From Roseivivax sediminis (GTDB lineage: Bacteria > Pseudomonadota > Alphaproteobacteria > Rhodobacterales > Rhodobacteraceae): a stretch of DNA of 64,000 nucleotides. The stretch lies in the NCBI RefSeq assembly GCF_900112685.1, contig NZ_FOMS01000009.1, forward strand, positions 7,501 through 71,500. The letters are read 5' to 3'. The notes beneath the pieces are model-generated. The model saw only the letters and a list, made by a program, of their open reading frames with translations. It ran no database searches and was not told the origin of the DNA. This document shows positions 1-10,606 of the stretch, one piece after another (position 1 is the stretch's first letter; every line of letters begins with the position of its first letter). The position numbers were made by a program, and so were the translations under genes.

Positions 1-224
1 ATCAGGTTCACGCCCAGGTGGCGGCGCAGGGGCGTCACGCAGAGCCCGGCGATCAGGACCTGCAGCGCCAGTTCTCCCAGACGGTGCTCCAGCGCCTCGA
101 TCGGCTCCACCCCCAGGCCACCGGTCAGGCCGAGCCACAGCCACCAGAGCGGCGGCACCGCTCCGGCGATATAGAGCGGCCAGACCGGCACACGGCGCAA
201 CGCGTCATTGAGCCGGCCCGTCAT
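1..224 (-). CDS. msrQ: MsrQ, heme-binding membrane subunit of MsrPQ (partial, runs off left edge)
   Basis: The first 74 residues read as an N-terminal fragment with a hydrophobic stretch rich in Trp and Leu and an early His in the EHRLGE context, as expected for the ferric-reductase-like membrane protein MsrQ (YedZ). It passes electrons to periplasmic MsrP. The ATG overlaps the msrP stop by one base (TGATG), so the two are translationally coupled; this gene pair and order are typical. The C-terminal two thirds lie outside the window. The identification rests on position next to msrP and on hydrophobic character, not on a complete domain. Confidence 0.8.
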   Translation of the reverse strand, partial: MTGRLNDALRRVPVWPLYIAGAVPPLWWLWLGLTGGLGVEPIEALEHRLGELALQVLIAGLCVTPLRRHLGVNL

Positions 225-1129
225 CAGAAGTGCACCGACAGGTCCATGCCTTCGTAGAGGGATGCGACCTCGTCCTCGTAGCCGTTGAACATCAGCGTCG
301 GCTTGCGGGGCGAGAACAGCCCGCCACCGATCTCGCGCTCGGTCGCCTGCGACCAGCGCGGATGGTCCACATCCGGGTTCACGTTCGAGTAGAACCCGTA
401 TTCGCGCGAATTGGCGACATTCCACGAGGTCGGCGGCTCGCTGTCGGTCAGCGTGATCCGCACCACAGACTTGATCGACTTGAAGCCGTATTTCCACGGC
501 ACCACCAGCCGCAGGGGTGCGCCGTTCTGATTGGGAATGTCACGCCCATAGATCCCCGTGGCCATGAGCGTGAGCGGATGCATCGCCTCGTCGAGCCGCA
601 GACCTTCCACATACGGCCAGTCGAGCACCGGGCGCGCGACGCCCGGCATCTCCTCGGGGCGCAGCAGCGTCTCGAAGGCCACATGGGTCGCGCGCTCCTG
701 TATGCCGGCCATGTCCAGAAGGTCCGCCAGTTCGAACCCGGTCCAGGGCACGACCATCGACCACGCCTCCACGCAGCGGAACCGGTAGATTCGCTCCTCG
801 ATCTCCATCCGGGCCATGATGTCCTTGAAGGCATACTCGCCCGGACGATCCACCAGACCGTTTATGGCCACCGTCCAGGGCGACGTGGCCATCTGCCCGG
901 CATATCGGGCGGGATCGTCCTTGCCCGTGCCGAATTCGTAGAAGTTGTTGTAGGAGGTGATCTCCTCCCAGCTGTTGGGCTCCAGAGCCTCCTGCGCACG
1001 CGCGCGCGGGGAGGAAAGCGTGACGGCGCCCGCGGCAGCGAGCCCGCCCAGGATCTGCCGACGGTTCAGGAACGCGCGTTCGGGCGTGACGTCGCGCGGG
1101 CTCAGGTCGGATGTCCAGCGTCGGGCCAT
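224..1129 (-). CDS. msrP: MsrP, periplasmic protein-methionine-sulfoxide reductase, molybdopterin subunit
   Basis: 301 residues. A twin-arginine signal ([10 protein letters not shown] at about 23-24, then an Ala-rich segment ending near ARA) sends the folded molybdoenzyme to the periplasm, where it repairs oxidised methionine with electrons from MsrQ. The sulfite-oxidase-type molybdopterin fold is seen in the central RFRCVEAW segment, whose Cys (about 119) is the expected Mo ligand, and in the conserved PWKYGFKS stretch. The open frame extends upstream to 1333, but I chose the ATG at 1129: it has GGAGAG 7 bases ahead and places the Tat motif near the N-terminus, as usual. It overlaps msrQ by one base. 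Confidence 0.93.
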   Translation of the reverse strand: MARRWTSDLSPRDVTPERAFLNRRQILGGLAAAGAVTLSSPRARAQEALEPNSWEEITSYNNFYEFGTGKDDPARYAGQMATSPWTVAINGLVDRPGEYAFKDIMARMEIEERIYRFRCVEAWSMVVPWTGFELADLLDMAGIQERATHVAFETLLRPEEMPGVARPVLDWPYVEGLRLDEAMHPLTLMATGIYGRDIPNQNGAPLRLVVPWKYGFKSIKSVVRITLTDSEPPTSWNVANSREYGFYSNVNPDVDHPRWSQATEREIGGGLFSPRKPTLMFNGYEDEVASLYEGMDLSVHF

Positions 1130-1427
1130 GGTGTCTCTCCATCGGGTCTGGATCCCAGCATGTCCGGAGCAGGACGTCGAGCCAAGCAACACCGGGTCAC
1201 ATTCCGGTATGCCCGCTGCAACATTCGCGCCCGCGTCGATCACGTCGCGGCAACGCCCCGTCACGAAGATGTTGGTCGACGCGCGCGGAAGCCGTGGCTT
1301 AGCGGCGACTGGCACGGCGTCAATGCACGTCACGAGCGATTTGATTCTGAACCCGGGGGACGGGGGGCGCGTACCGGGAATGATGCCGATAGCGGCATCC
1401 TGCTTTGCAAACCGGAGGAGATACGTA

Positions 1428-1919
1428 ATGTTCCGCAGAACCTACCTGAGCCTGACCGCGGCAACCGTCTTGGCAGGGGCCGGCCTCGGCGCCACCAGCG
1501 CCGTCGCGCAGGACATGAACATCGTCGAGACCGCCCAGGAGGCCGGCGACTTCGAGACGCTGCTCGCCGCCGCCGAATCCGCGGGCCTCGTGGAGACGCT
1601 GACCGGAGAGGGCCCCTTCACCGTCTTCGCCCCGACCGACGAAGCCTTCGAAGCGCTTCCCGAAGGCACCGTTGACGAATTGCTGATGGAAGAGAACCAG
1701 GATCAGCTGACCTCGATCCTCACCTATCATGTGGTGCCCGGCGCGGTCATGTCCTCGGACCTCGAGGACGGCATGGAAGCCGAGACCGTGGAAGGCTCCA
1801 GCGTGACCGTCTCCATCGACGGCGACACCGTGATGGTGGGCGACGCGACCGTGACCCAGGCCGACATCGAGGCCTCGAACGGCGTGATCCACGTGATCGA
1901 CTCGGTCCTGATGCCCTAA
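1428..1919 (+). CDS. Secreted fasciclin (FAS1) domain protein
   Basis: 163 residues: a Sec signal peptide (about 1-29, ending SAVA), then one FAS1 domain. FAS1 hallmarks are the H1 motif [11 protein letters not shown], the YHVVPG motif and the C-terminal [13 protein letters not shown]. Such proteins are small secreted or surface proteins thought to mediate adhesion; no enzymatic role is implied. The frame is open further upstream, but the ATG at 1428 has a strong GGAGGAG site 8 bases before it and begins the signal peptide. It stands alone on the plus strand, divergent from msrP, and is followed by a strong hairpin. A second FAS1 gene lies about 100 bases downstream. Confidence 0.9.
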   Translation: MFRRTYLSLTAATVLAGAGLGATSAVAQDMNIVETAQEAGDFETLLAAAESAGLVETLTGEGPFTVFAPTDEAFEALPEGTVDELLMEENQDQLTSILTYHVVPGAVMSSDLEDGMEAETVEGSSVTVSIDGDTVMVGDATVTQADIEASNGVIHVIDSVLMP

Positions 1920-1927
1920 CGCGCACC

Positions 1928-1957
1928 GGCGCGCCGCCCCTTGATGGGCGGCGCGCC
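1928..1957 (+). terminator. Hairpin terminator after first FAS1 gene
   Basis: A perfect 11-bp inverted repeat (GGCGCGCCGCC / GGCGGCGCGCC, 8-base loop) starts 9 bases after the stop. There is no U-run, only GUUCC, so efficient intrinsic termination is likely but not certain. Confidence 0.6.
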
Positions 1958-2022
1958 GTTCCGACTGTCCGGCCGGCGGTGCCGCGCTATCTTCCGAGAG
2001 GCCACCGCTCGGAGGACATGCC

Positions 2023-2511
2023 ATGGACCGCCGCCGCTTCCTGTCGCTCGCCGCCGCCGGCCTCGGCACACCGGCCGCCGCCACGACGCGGCTCGATCTT
2101 GCCGCGACGCTGGGCGCGCGGGCGCAGTTCATCACGTTCTGCGACGCGCTTATCGCCGCCGGCCTCGGCGGGACGCTGCGCTCGGACGGTCCCTACACCG
2201 TGTTCGCGCCGAAACTCGCGGCCTTCGACGCGCTCGGCCGCCGCAGACTGGACCGTCTTACGCGGCCGGCGATGCGTGACACCCTGCGCCGGTTGCTGGC
2301 CCACCACATCGTGCCTGGCGAATATTCCGCCTTCGCGCTCACGGGTCGCCGACACGCGCTGCCGACCCTGGCGGGCACGACGCTCGGCATCGACGGCACC
2401 GGACCGGGCTTGCGGGCAGCCAACGCCAATGTCGGCCGCGCCGAGATCTCTGCCTCGAACGGCGTCATCCACACGATCGACCGGGTCCTGCGGCCACCTT
2501 ACGGCGTCTAG
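2023..2511 (+). CDS. Second fasciclin (FAS1) domain protein, exported
   Basis: 162 residues with an MDRRRFLSLAAAG start that resembles a short Tat or Sec signal, followed by a single, more diverged FAS1 domain: YTVFAPKLAAFD, HHIVPGEY and NGVIHTIDRVL are the recognisable motifs. GGAGG sits 7 bases before the ATG. It is tandem to the first FAS1 gene and probably an old duplicate, but the terminator hairpin between them suggests separate or attenuated transcription. Function beyond a surface or periplasmic adhesion-type domain cannot be read from sequence. Confidence 0.85.
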   Translation: MDRRRFLSLAAAGLGTPAAATTRLDLAATLGARAQFITFCDALIAAGLGGTLRSDGPYTVFAPKLAAFDALGRRRLDRLTRPAMRDTLRRLLAHHIVPGEYSAFALTGRRHALPTLAGTTLGIDGTGPGLRAANANVGRAEISASNGVIHTIDRVLRPPYGV

Positions 2512-2811
2512 CGTCCAATCGATGTCCCCCGAGTGCCCGCTGCAGAATATGCTATCCTGTCGGGCTTCACCCCACGGATCGGCGCCGGTAACGCGTCGCG
2601 CCGCCGCCATCGCCTCCCGGCTCAGACCCAAGAAAGGCGATCCCCGCGCCGTTCCTGTCGCCAATCATCCATCGAACGCGCCCCTGCTTCTTTGGGCCGA
2701 CAAATACTCCGGGGGTGTGGGGGCTGGCCCCCACTCCCGCCCGTCGCCAGGAACGCATAGGCCAGCACGGCGCGAAGGCGGCGACCAACGGCCGCCGCCC
2801 CCCGCGATGTT
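2512..2811. other. Intergenic region between convergent FAS1 gene and clpB
   Basis: Three hundred bases without a credible gene. It contains one copy of a dispersed hairpin repeat (2679-2734) in the clpB direction and otherwise unremarkable GC-rich sequence. Short open frames here have no ribosome-binding site and no recognisable protein. Confidence 0.6.
2679..2734 (-). repeat. Dispersed intergenic repeat, copy A
   Basis: Read on the minus strand: a hairpin (GTGGGGGCCAGCCCCCAC), then CCCCCGGAGTATTTG and CCCAAAGAAGC. It is nearly identical to copy C at 38901-38957 and shares its core with copies B, D and E. It lies about 80 bases after the clpB stop in the same orientation, so it may act as a transcript end. 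Confidence 0.75.
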
Positions 2812-5427
<2,616 letters not shown>

Positions 5428-5509
5428 GGGGTCGTCTCCTTCTGTTGAAGCGCTCCGGTCCCGGCACGCCCGGCTGTGCGGCACGCGCTCTTTCGAAGCC
5501 TCGCATCAC

Positions 5510-5537
5510 AGATGGGTACGTCGCGGGGCGATGCAAG
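5510..5537 (-). promoter_or_regulatory. Sigma-32 (RpoH)-type heat-shock promoter for clpB
   Basis: On the minus strand the sequence reads CTTG, 17 bases, CCCATCT, close to the alphaproteobacterial RpoH consensus (CTTG-N17-CYTATNT). It lies 83-110 bases before the clpB ATG, and clpB is a classical RpoH target. Confidence 0.65.
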
Positions 5538-5617
5538 ATTGCCACAGGGGAAAATGGTCGATCCGCGGGGCTGCGGCCACGCCCTGCCCACCCGGCCCGA
5601 CCACGCCAACAGAGCTA

Positions 5618-5653
5618 ACAAAAAGGACCGCACCCGGGGCGGGCGCGGTCCTG
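5618..5653 (-). terminator. Intrinsic terminator after acidic repeat protein gene
   Basis: On the minus strand: GGACCGC, a GC-rich loop, GCGGTCC, then TTTTTG. It begins 26 bases after the stop of the gene at 5679-6827, a textbook rho-independent terminator, and separates that gene from clpB. Confidence 0.9.
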
Positions 5654-5678
5654 AAGGCACCGGCGGGCCGGCCGCCCG

Positions 5679-6827
5679 TCAGTCGTTGGCGATCGCCTCG
5701 CTCGCCTCGCGCAGCCGCTCGAAGGCCTGCGCTGCGGCCTGGGCGGCCTCGTCCGCGCGAGCGGCCGCTTCATCGGCGGCCTGGGCTGCGGTATCGGCCG
5801 CTTCCATGGCCTGCGTCGCCGCTTCGGACAGTGCGCGACGATCTTCCTGGCTCATTGCGCTGTCATTCGCAGCCTGCTCACCACCAGCAGCCTGCTCACC
5901 ACCAGAAGCCTGCGCACTGTCATCCTGCTCACCTTCTTCGCCGGATCCACCAGCCTCGGCCGGTTGCGACTGTTCGCTCTGGTCGCCGGATTGCTGGCTA
6001 TCGCCGTCAGCAGCGGCACCACCCGACCCTTCGGCCTGGTCGGATTGACCGCCCTCGGAAGCGGGTTGATCGCCGGAGCCGCCATCGGCCTGGCCGGACC
6101 CGCCGCCGGCAGCAGCCGCTTGATCAGCCGAGCCATCTTCCGCTTGGTCGGATTCGCCACCTTCGGAAGCCGCCTGATCATCCGAGCCGCCTTCGGCCTG
6201 ACCGGATTCGCCACCCTCGGCCGCGGCCTGATCACCCGAGCCGCCTTCGGCCTGACCGGACCCGCCGCCGGCAGCAGCCGCTTGATCAGCCGAGCCGTCT
6301 TCCGCTTGGTCGGATTCGCCACCCTCGGCAGTTGCCTGATCGCCGGAGCCGTCTTCGGACTGAGCCTGTTCCTGGGCACCGCCTTCGGCCGCATCCTCAG
6401 CCTCGGCACCACCAGCCTGTTCGCCTTCCGCGTCGCTGCCGGACTCCGCGGCTTCGCCGCCGGAGGACGTGCCTTCCTCCGCTTCCGCGGCATCTTCGGA
6501 GTCGCCGCCCGACCCGGTTTGCTCGCCCTCGCCGGCCGCGTCCTCGCTACCCGCGCTGTCGGCCTGCTCACCTTCGGAGCCCGAACCTTCGCCGGGTGCC
6601 TCTTCCGTAGAACCCTCGGACGTGTCGGCTTGGGAGATCTGCATGTCGTCGGAGGCCGAGGTTTCGGCCGCCGTCTCGGAATCGCCGCCATCCGCAAGGT
6701 TGAGGGTGATCGCGATGGCCAGCGCCACCACCACGGCAGCACCGAGCGTGATCGGCGCGACGCTGGACGGCTTCGGCGCCGCCTCGCCCTTGGCGCTGGA
6801 CTGGGGCGTATTGGATTCGTCTGTCAT
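5679..6827 (-). CDS. Membrane-anchored acidic low-complexity repeat protein, unknown function
   Basis: 382 residues. A short cytoplasmic N-terminus is followed by one membrane helix (about 25-45, ITLGAAVVVALAIAITL). A long Glu/Ser/Gly/Gln/Ala-rich region built from SDQAEDGSADQ-like units follows, and then an Ala-rich C-terminus predicted to be coiled coil (ATQAMEAADTAAQAADEAAA). The repeat region includes a 54-residue superunit encoded by a 162-bp tandem duplication. The composition suggests an extended, very acidic periplasmic or cell-wall-spanning linker; I do not recognise a family. The ATG at 6827 has GGAG 8 bases upstream; an in-frame start at 6851 is less likely. It is monocistronic, with its own terminator. 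Confidence 0.8.
   Translation of the reverse strand: MTDESNTPQSSAKGEAAPKPSSVAPITLGAAVVVALAIAITLNLADGGDSETAAETSASDDMQISQADTSEGSTEEAPGEGSGSEGEQADSAGSEDAAGEGEQTGSGGDSEDAAEAEEGTSSGGEAAESGSDAEGEQAGGAEAEDAAEGGAQEQAQSEDGSGDQATAEGGESDQAEDGSADQAAAAGGGSGQAEGGSGDQAAAEGGESGQAEGGSDDQAASEGGESDQAEDGSADQAAAAGGGSGQADGGSGDQPASEGGQSDQAEGSGGAAADGDSQQSGDQSEQSQPAEAGGSGEEGEQDDSAQASGGEQAAGGEQAANDSAMSQEDRRALSEAATQAMEAADTAAQAADEAAARADEAAQAAAQAFERLREASEAIAND
6030..6355. repeat. 162-bp tandem coding duplication inside acidic repeat gene
   Basis: A segment of about 67 bases starting near 6094 recurs with one or two changes starting near 6256, an offset of 162 bases (54 codons). Shorter related units fill the space between. 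It keeps the reading frame, so it is a coding repeat. Confidence 0.8.
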
Positions 6828-6959
6828 TGAATGCTCCGGGCAGCTACACACATTTGTTATTCAACGATGAGATCTAGACTCCGTTCCGCGGTCGTCACAT
6901 ACACACGGCGGAATGTATCGCAACTGGAAACGCAAGCCCATGCAGAGAGGCGGCACATC

Positions 6960-7613
6960 ATGCTGACGCAGAAACTGATCGTCTCGCTCGATGTCCGCGA
7001 AGCACTCACCGGGCTGACGATCGCCGAGCGGCTGGGCGAGGACATCGAGTTCTACCGGATCGGCCTGGGGATGCTGACCGGCGGCGGCCTCGCGCTCGCC
7101 AACGAGCTCAAACAGGCACACGGCAAGCGCGTCTTCCTCGACATGACGCTCGGCGGGATGGCGGAAGAGGTGGCCGAAGCGGTCCACGGACTGACGCAAT
7201 TCGAAATAGATTATCTGTCGGTCGCGGCCGACCCGGATGTCGTGCGCGCCGCCGTTCGGGCAAGCCGCGGCACAGCCACGTCCGTCCTGGCCACCGCGAT
7301 CGCCCCGGCACGGCTGGAACTTTTGACGCAACGCGACGAGGCCGGCGGGGAGGCCGCGGAGGTCGCGGCGCGCTGCGAACGCGCCTTGGCGGCGGGGGCC
7401 GATGGCGTGGTGGTCGCGGCGGATCACGTGTCGGCCGTGCGGCCGCTCGGAGTAGCGGTCGGCCGACTGGTGATCGCCGTCCGCACCGAGGAGGAAGGAC
7501 GCCCCGCCGAGGCGGTAACCCAGGGGGCCGATCACATCGTCATCGGGCGCACCATTACCGCCTCTGCCGAACCGGCTGTCGCGATGCGGGCGCTGGCCGC
7601 GGAACTTGGGTGA
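6960..7613 (+). CDS. Orotidine-5'-phosphate-decarboxylase-like protein lacking catalytic residues
   Basis: 217 residues of TIM-barrel type. It keeps the PyrF frame: LIVSLDV at the start (D11), YRIGLGML where active enzymes have K-x-G, VFLDMTLGGMAEEV where they have D-x-K-x-x-D-I-P, and the phosphate-binding HIVIGRTIT near the C-terminus. The catalytic tetrad is broken: the first Lys is Arg33, and in the D-K-D motif only D61 remains (Lys is T63, Asp is G66). It is therefore unlikely to decarboxylate OMP and cannot safely be called pyrF. The related hexulose-phosphate and ketogulonate enzymes keep other catalytic residues that I also do not see. The ATG at 6960 is preceded by AGAGAGG. Function unknown; the retained phosphate site suggests a phosphorylated ligand. 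Confidence 0.75.
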   Translation: MLTQKLIVSLDVREALTGLTIAERLGEDIEFYRIGLGMLTGGGLALANELKQAHGKRVFLDMTLGGMAEEVAEAVHGLTQFEIDYLSVAADPDVVRAAVRASRGTATSVLATAIAPARLELLTQRDEAGGEAAEVAARCERALAAGADGVVVAADHVSAVRPLGVAVGRLVIAVRTEEEGRPAEAVTQGADHIVIGRTITASAEPAVAMRALAAELG

Positions 7614-7741
7614 GGGCAGCCGACGCGGGGCAAGCCGAAATGGCGCGTTCGGCGGTTTGCCGCCACGGTTCGGAACGCAAAGCCGCGATCTTCGTTGTGA
7701 TGTCATCGAAGCAGTGCACGAATGACTCCAAGAGGCATCAC

Positions 7742-8050
7742 ATGCAAGATCTCGACAGCGATATCGGAGACGTCCGTTACAATCCCGCTACAGCCTCGTT
7801 CGAGGCGCTCGTAACCGTCGAGACCGACCGTGGCCCCGTCCGCATCCCCAGCGATTTCGAAGCGCCGCTCGACACCGGATTCCACGAGGCCGTAACCGGC
7901 CTGCGTCGCGCCGCCATCCGGTCTCTGGAGCAACCCGACAGCCTGCGTTCGCAGATCGTCCCCGAGGGCGTCGATCCCGACATCGCACAGCACGCGGCGC
8001 ATCCAATACAGAAACTTTTCGGTCAGCTTTTCGGGAACCGAGCCGCCTGA
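7742..8050 (+). CDS. Small soluble protein, unknown function
   Basis: 102 residues, acidic, with no signal peptide or membrane segment. The N-terminus DIGDVRYNPATASFEALVTV and the following EAPLDTGFHEAVTGLRRAA look like a compact alpha/beta domain followed by helices. The start at 7742 (AAGAGG 5 bases upstream) is preferred to the longer frame starting at 7610, whose extra residues look non-coding. It lies 128 bases after the PyrF-like gene on the same strand, so co-transcription is possible. I do not recognise a family. Confidence 0.65.
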   Translation: MQDLDSDIGDVRYNPATASFEALVTVETDRGPVRIPSDFEAPLDTGFHEAVTGLRRAAIRSLEQPDSLRSQIVPEGVDPDIAQHAAHPIQKLFGQLFGNRAA

Positions 8051-8106
8051 GCAGCGTTCCGATCATGTTCCCCTGAGGGTCTTTTCCTGTCCCGGAGACC
8101 CTTGCC

Positions 8107-8137
8107 GCCGGGGCCGGCGTTTTCCGCCGGTCCCGGC
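8107..8137. terminator. Strong hairpin between convergent genes
   Basis: GCCGGGGCCGGCG, TTTT loop, CGCCGGTCCCGGC: a 13-bp stem with one mismatch, placed between the converging small unknown gene (ends 8050) and the NUDIX gene (ends 8156). A weaker GGGTCT/AGACCC hairpin lies just before it. No clear U-run; probably a bidirectional terminator. Confidence 0.5.
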
Positions 8138-8155
8138 ACCTAACTCGCCCCCGGA

Positions 8156-8569
8156 TCAAGACCTTTCACGCCGATACCGCCGCAGGTAATCCTGGAAATG
8201 TGGGACCACATCGTCTCGCGCCAGGAACATCGCCGGTGTGAGCAGCATCCAGCCCGTACCCTCGTCGCCCATCCGGATGTCCGCGACGCGCCGCGCTGGC
8301 AAATGGGCGGCGAAGGACCATGTCCGCCCCCGCTCCGATACCCATTCCGCACTCCAGACGATCTCACCTCGATCCACGTCGAGACCCAGTTCCTCGGCGG
8401 TCTCGCGCAGCGCGCAGGTTTCGGGCGTCTCAGCCCCTTCGCGGCCCCCTCCCGGTAGGTCGAGATAGCCGGGCCAGGGAATGTCCGGGCGGTCGTCGCG
8501 GCGGATGACCACCAGCCGCGCGCCCAGGAACAGGATCAGCTTGGCGCCGATGAAGGCCTCTTCGGTCAT
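8156..8569 (-). CDS. NUDIX hydrolase
   Basis: 137 residues with a complete Nudix box: GGREGAETPETCAL then RETAEELGL fits G-x5-E-x7-RE-U-x-EE-x-G-U. The family hydrolyses nucleoside diphosphates linked to another moiety, using Mg2+ bound by the box glutamates. The substrate cannot be told from sequence; the small size and single domain fit a housecleaning (MutT-like) or ADP-ribose/NDP-sugar enzyme. It is divergent from dinB, 55 bases apart, which is compatible with a nucleotide-pool or DNA-repair role but does not prove it. Confidence 0.88.
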   Translation of the reverse strand: MTEEAFIGAKLILFLGARLVVIRRDDRPDIPWPGYLDLPGGGREGAETPETCALRETAEELGLDVDRGEIVWSAEWVSERGRTWSFAAHLPARRVADIRMGDEGTGWMLLTPAMFLARDDVVPHFQDYLRRYRRERS

Positions 8570-8624
8570 GGTGCCGTCGCCCCCTCGCGTCTATCTTGCG
8601 GGTAGAACGACCGGGAGGTCCCCG

Positions 8625-9878
8625 ATGCCCGCCCTTTGCCGCGATTGCCTGACCAGCTTCGATGCCGGTCCGCGCTGCCCGTCCTGCCGCAGCCCGCGGG
8701 TGATCGCGCATGGCGAGCTTTGGGATCTCTCAATCGCGCACATGGATTGCGATGCCTTCTATGCCTCCGTGGAGAAGCGCGACAACCCCGAGCTTGCGGA
8801 CAAGCCGGTGATCATCGGCGGCGGGCGGCGTGGCGTCGTGTCGACCGCCTGCTATGTCGCCCGGATTCGCGGCGTGCGCTCGGCGATGCCGATGTTCAAG
8901 GCGCTCGCCCTCTGCCCGGACGCAGTGATCATCAAGCCGCGCATGCAGCTTTACGCGGAGATCAGCCGCCGGATCCGAGCGATGATGGAGGATCTGACCC
9001 CGGCGGTTGAGCCGCTGTCGCTCGACGAGGCATTCCTCGATCTCACCGGCACCGCACGTCTGCACGGGGCACCACCGGCGGTGATGCTCGCACGCCTCGT
9101 GCGGCGGATGCGGGAGGAGCTCGGGATCACCGGCTCCATCGGTTTGTCGCACAACAAGTTCCTGGCCAAGATCGCCTCCGACCTCGACAAGCCGCACGGC
9201 TTTTCGGTGATCGGGGCCGCCGAGACGCGTGATTTCCTGCGCGACAAGCCGGTGCGGATGATCTGGGGCGTGGGCGAGGCGGGGCAGGACAGCCTCGACC
9301 GAGCCGGCATCCGCACCTTCGACGACCTCGCGCGGTGGGATATCCGCGACCTGACGGCGCGCTTCGGGTCCATGGGCACGCGGCTGTGGCACCTCGCCCG
9401 CGGCGAGGATCACCGCCGGGTGTCGGCCCATTCGCCGGTCAAGTCGATCTCCAACGAGACCACGTTCAACGAGGACACAGCCGACGCCGATATCCTCGAT
9501 GGTCACCTCTGGCGCATGGCCGAGAAGGTGGCGGACCGGGCCAAGGCCAAGGGGCTCGCCGGGCGCGTGGTGGTGCTGAAGCTCAAGCGCGCTGATTTTT
9601 CGCTCATCACCCGCCGTCATGCGCTGCGCGAGCCGACGCAGATCGCCGACCGGATCTATCGCGAGGCACGGCAGCTTATGGACGCGGTCGGCACGGGGCG
9701 CGCCTACCGGCTGCTCGGAGTCGGACTGTCGGACCTCTGCGGGGCGGAGGCCGCCGACCGCATGCCCGACCTCCTCGACCCCGATGCCGCCCGGCGCAGC
9801 GAGGCGGAGCGCGCCACCGACCGCATCCGCGCGCGCTTCGGCCCCGACGCGATCCTCAAGGGCCGGGCGCTGCGCTAG
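8625..9878 (+). CDS. dinB: DNA polymerase IV (Y family) with N-terminal zinc-ribbon
   Basis: 417 residues. The N-terminal 25 residues carry two Cys pairs (CRDC ... CPSC), a zinc-ribbon-like extension seen in one of the alphaproteobacterial DinB types. The Y-family palm follows: AHMDCDAFYASVE (first metal-binding Asp), then SLDEAFLD with the catalytic Asp-Glu. Thumb and little-finger domains make up the rest. It performs error-prone translesion synthesis. GGGAGG lies 6 bases before the ATG at 8625; upstream in-frame starts would run back over the NUDIX start. I see no GAAC-N7-GAAC SOS box upstream. Its TAG stop shares the palindrome CTAG with the stop of the convergent SDR gene. Confidence 0.95.
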   Translation: MPALCRDCLTSFDAGPRCPSCRSPRVIAHGELWDLSIAHMDCDAFYASVEKRDNPELADKPVIIGGGRRGVVSTACYVARIRGVRSAMPMFKALALCPDAVIIKPRMQLYAEISRRIRAMMEDLTPAVEPLSLDEAFLDLTGTARLHGAPPAVMLARLVRRMREELGITGSIGLSHNKFLAKIASDLDKPHGFSVIGAAETRDFLRDKPVRMIWGVGEAGQDSLDRAGIRTFDDLARWDIRDLTARFGSMGTRLWHLARGEDHRRVSAHSPVKSISNETTFNEDTADADILDGHLWRMAEKVADRAKAKGLAGRVVVLKLKRADFSLITRRHALREPTQIADRIYREARQLMDAVGTGRAYRLLGVGLSDLCGAEAADRMPDLLDPDAARRSEAERATDRIRARFGPDAILKGRALR

Positions 9879-10606
9879 CCGAAGATCCGGTAGTAGAGCG
9901 ACTCGGGCAGGAACTGCCCACCCCTGAGCGCCCAGGAGAACGGGCGCGGAAAGGCGCGCTGGAACCGGCGGCTTCCCATGTGTTGAAGGACGATGCCGGC
10001 CGCCTTCTCGGGCGCCATGATCTGCGGCATCTTGAAGTCGTTCTTCTCGGTCAGCCGCGTACGGATGAACCCCGGCGAGACGAGCTGCACCTGCACTCCC
10101 GTCTGCCGCAGGTCGCAATACATGCATTCGGCCATCGCCATCACGCCCGCCTTCGACGCGGTATATGCGACCGACCCCGGCAACCCCCGATACCCGGTGA
10201 GCGATCCGGTCAGCACGATGTGCCCGCGGTCGCGCGCGACGAAGCGCGGCACGATCTCCCCCATGCAGCGCATCGCGCCGGTGAAGTTCACGTCGGCCAT
10301 CATGTTGGCCTTCTCGGCGTCCCACTCGTCCGCGCCGAAGGGCCAGTAGACCCCGGCGAGGAAGACCACGCCGTCGATCTCGCCCACCGCCTCCGTTGCC
10401 GCGCGCACCGACTCCGCATCGCTCACGTCGATGGGCACCACGTCGGCGGGGCCCTCCAGCTTGCCGGCGAGATCGTGCAGCTTGTCCTCGGACCGCGCAG
10501 AGAGGACGAGCGAGGCTCGCGCCCGGCTCATCTTCCGTGCCAGTGCTGCGCCAAGCCCGTCGCTCGCCCCGATCAGCCAGTACCGTTTGCCCTGCCAGTC
10601 GCTCAT
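9875..10606 (-). CDS. Short-chain dehydrogenase/reductase in the ufa operon
   Basis: 243 residues with the SDR cofactor motif GASDGLG near 12-19 and the catalytic S ... YxxxK set (GSLTGYRG, then YTASKAG). It reduces or oxidises an unknown substrate with NAD(P)H. It is the last gene of a five-gene operon (ufaD, ufaO, MFS, DUF3833, SDR), its ATG overlapping the DUF3833 stop by 4 bases. The same order is known next to rpoE-chrR in R. sphaeroides (RSP_1091 to RSP_1087), where the operon is an RpoE target. A role in furan fatty acid or lipid oxidation metabolism is therefore plausible but not shown by sequence. Confidence 0.88.
   Translation of the reverse strand: MSDWQGKRYWLIGASDGLGAALARKMSRARASLVLSARSEDKLHDLAGKLEGPADVVPIDVSDAESVRAATEAVGEIDGVVFLAGVYWPFGADEWDAEKANMMADVNFTGAMRCMGEIVPRFVARDRGHIVLTGSLTGYRGLPGSVAYTASKAGVMAMAECMYCDLRQTGVQVQLVSPGFIRTRLTEKNDFKMPQIMAPEKAAGIVLQHMGSRRFQRAFPRPFSWALRGGQFLPESLYYRIFG

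Noticed and set aside
1320-1427. Sigma-E promoter before the first FAS1 gene
   Set aside because: A fasciclin gene belongs to the RpoE regulon in R. sphaeroides as I recall, so I looked for it. TGATTC at 1342 has no TA element at 18 bases; the nearest is 24 bases away.
6030-6355. CRISPR-like regularly spaced repeats
   Set aside because: The units keep the reading frame of a protein, vary in length and have no unique spacers. They are coding repeats.
6960-7613. Calling this gene functional pyrF
   Set aside because: Three catalytic positions are substituted; overall similarity alone is not enough.
8570-8624. SOS (LexA) box before dinB
   Set aside because: Only a single GAAC half-site is present; no GAAC-N7-GAAC pair.
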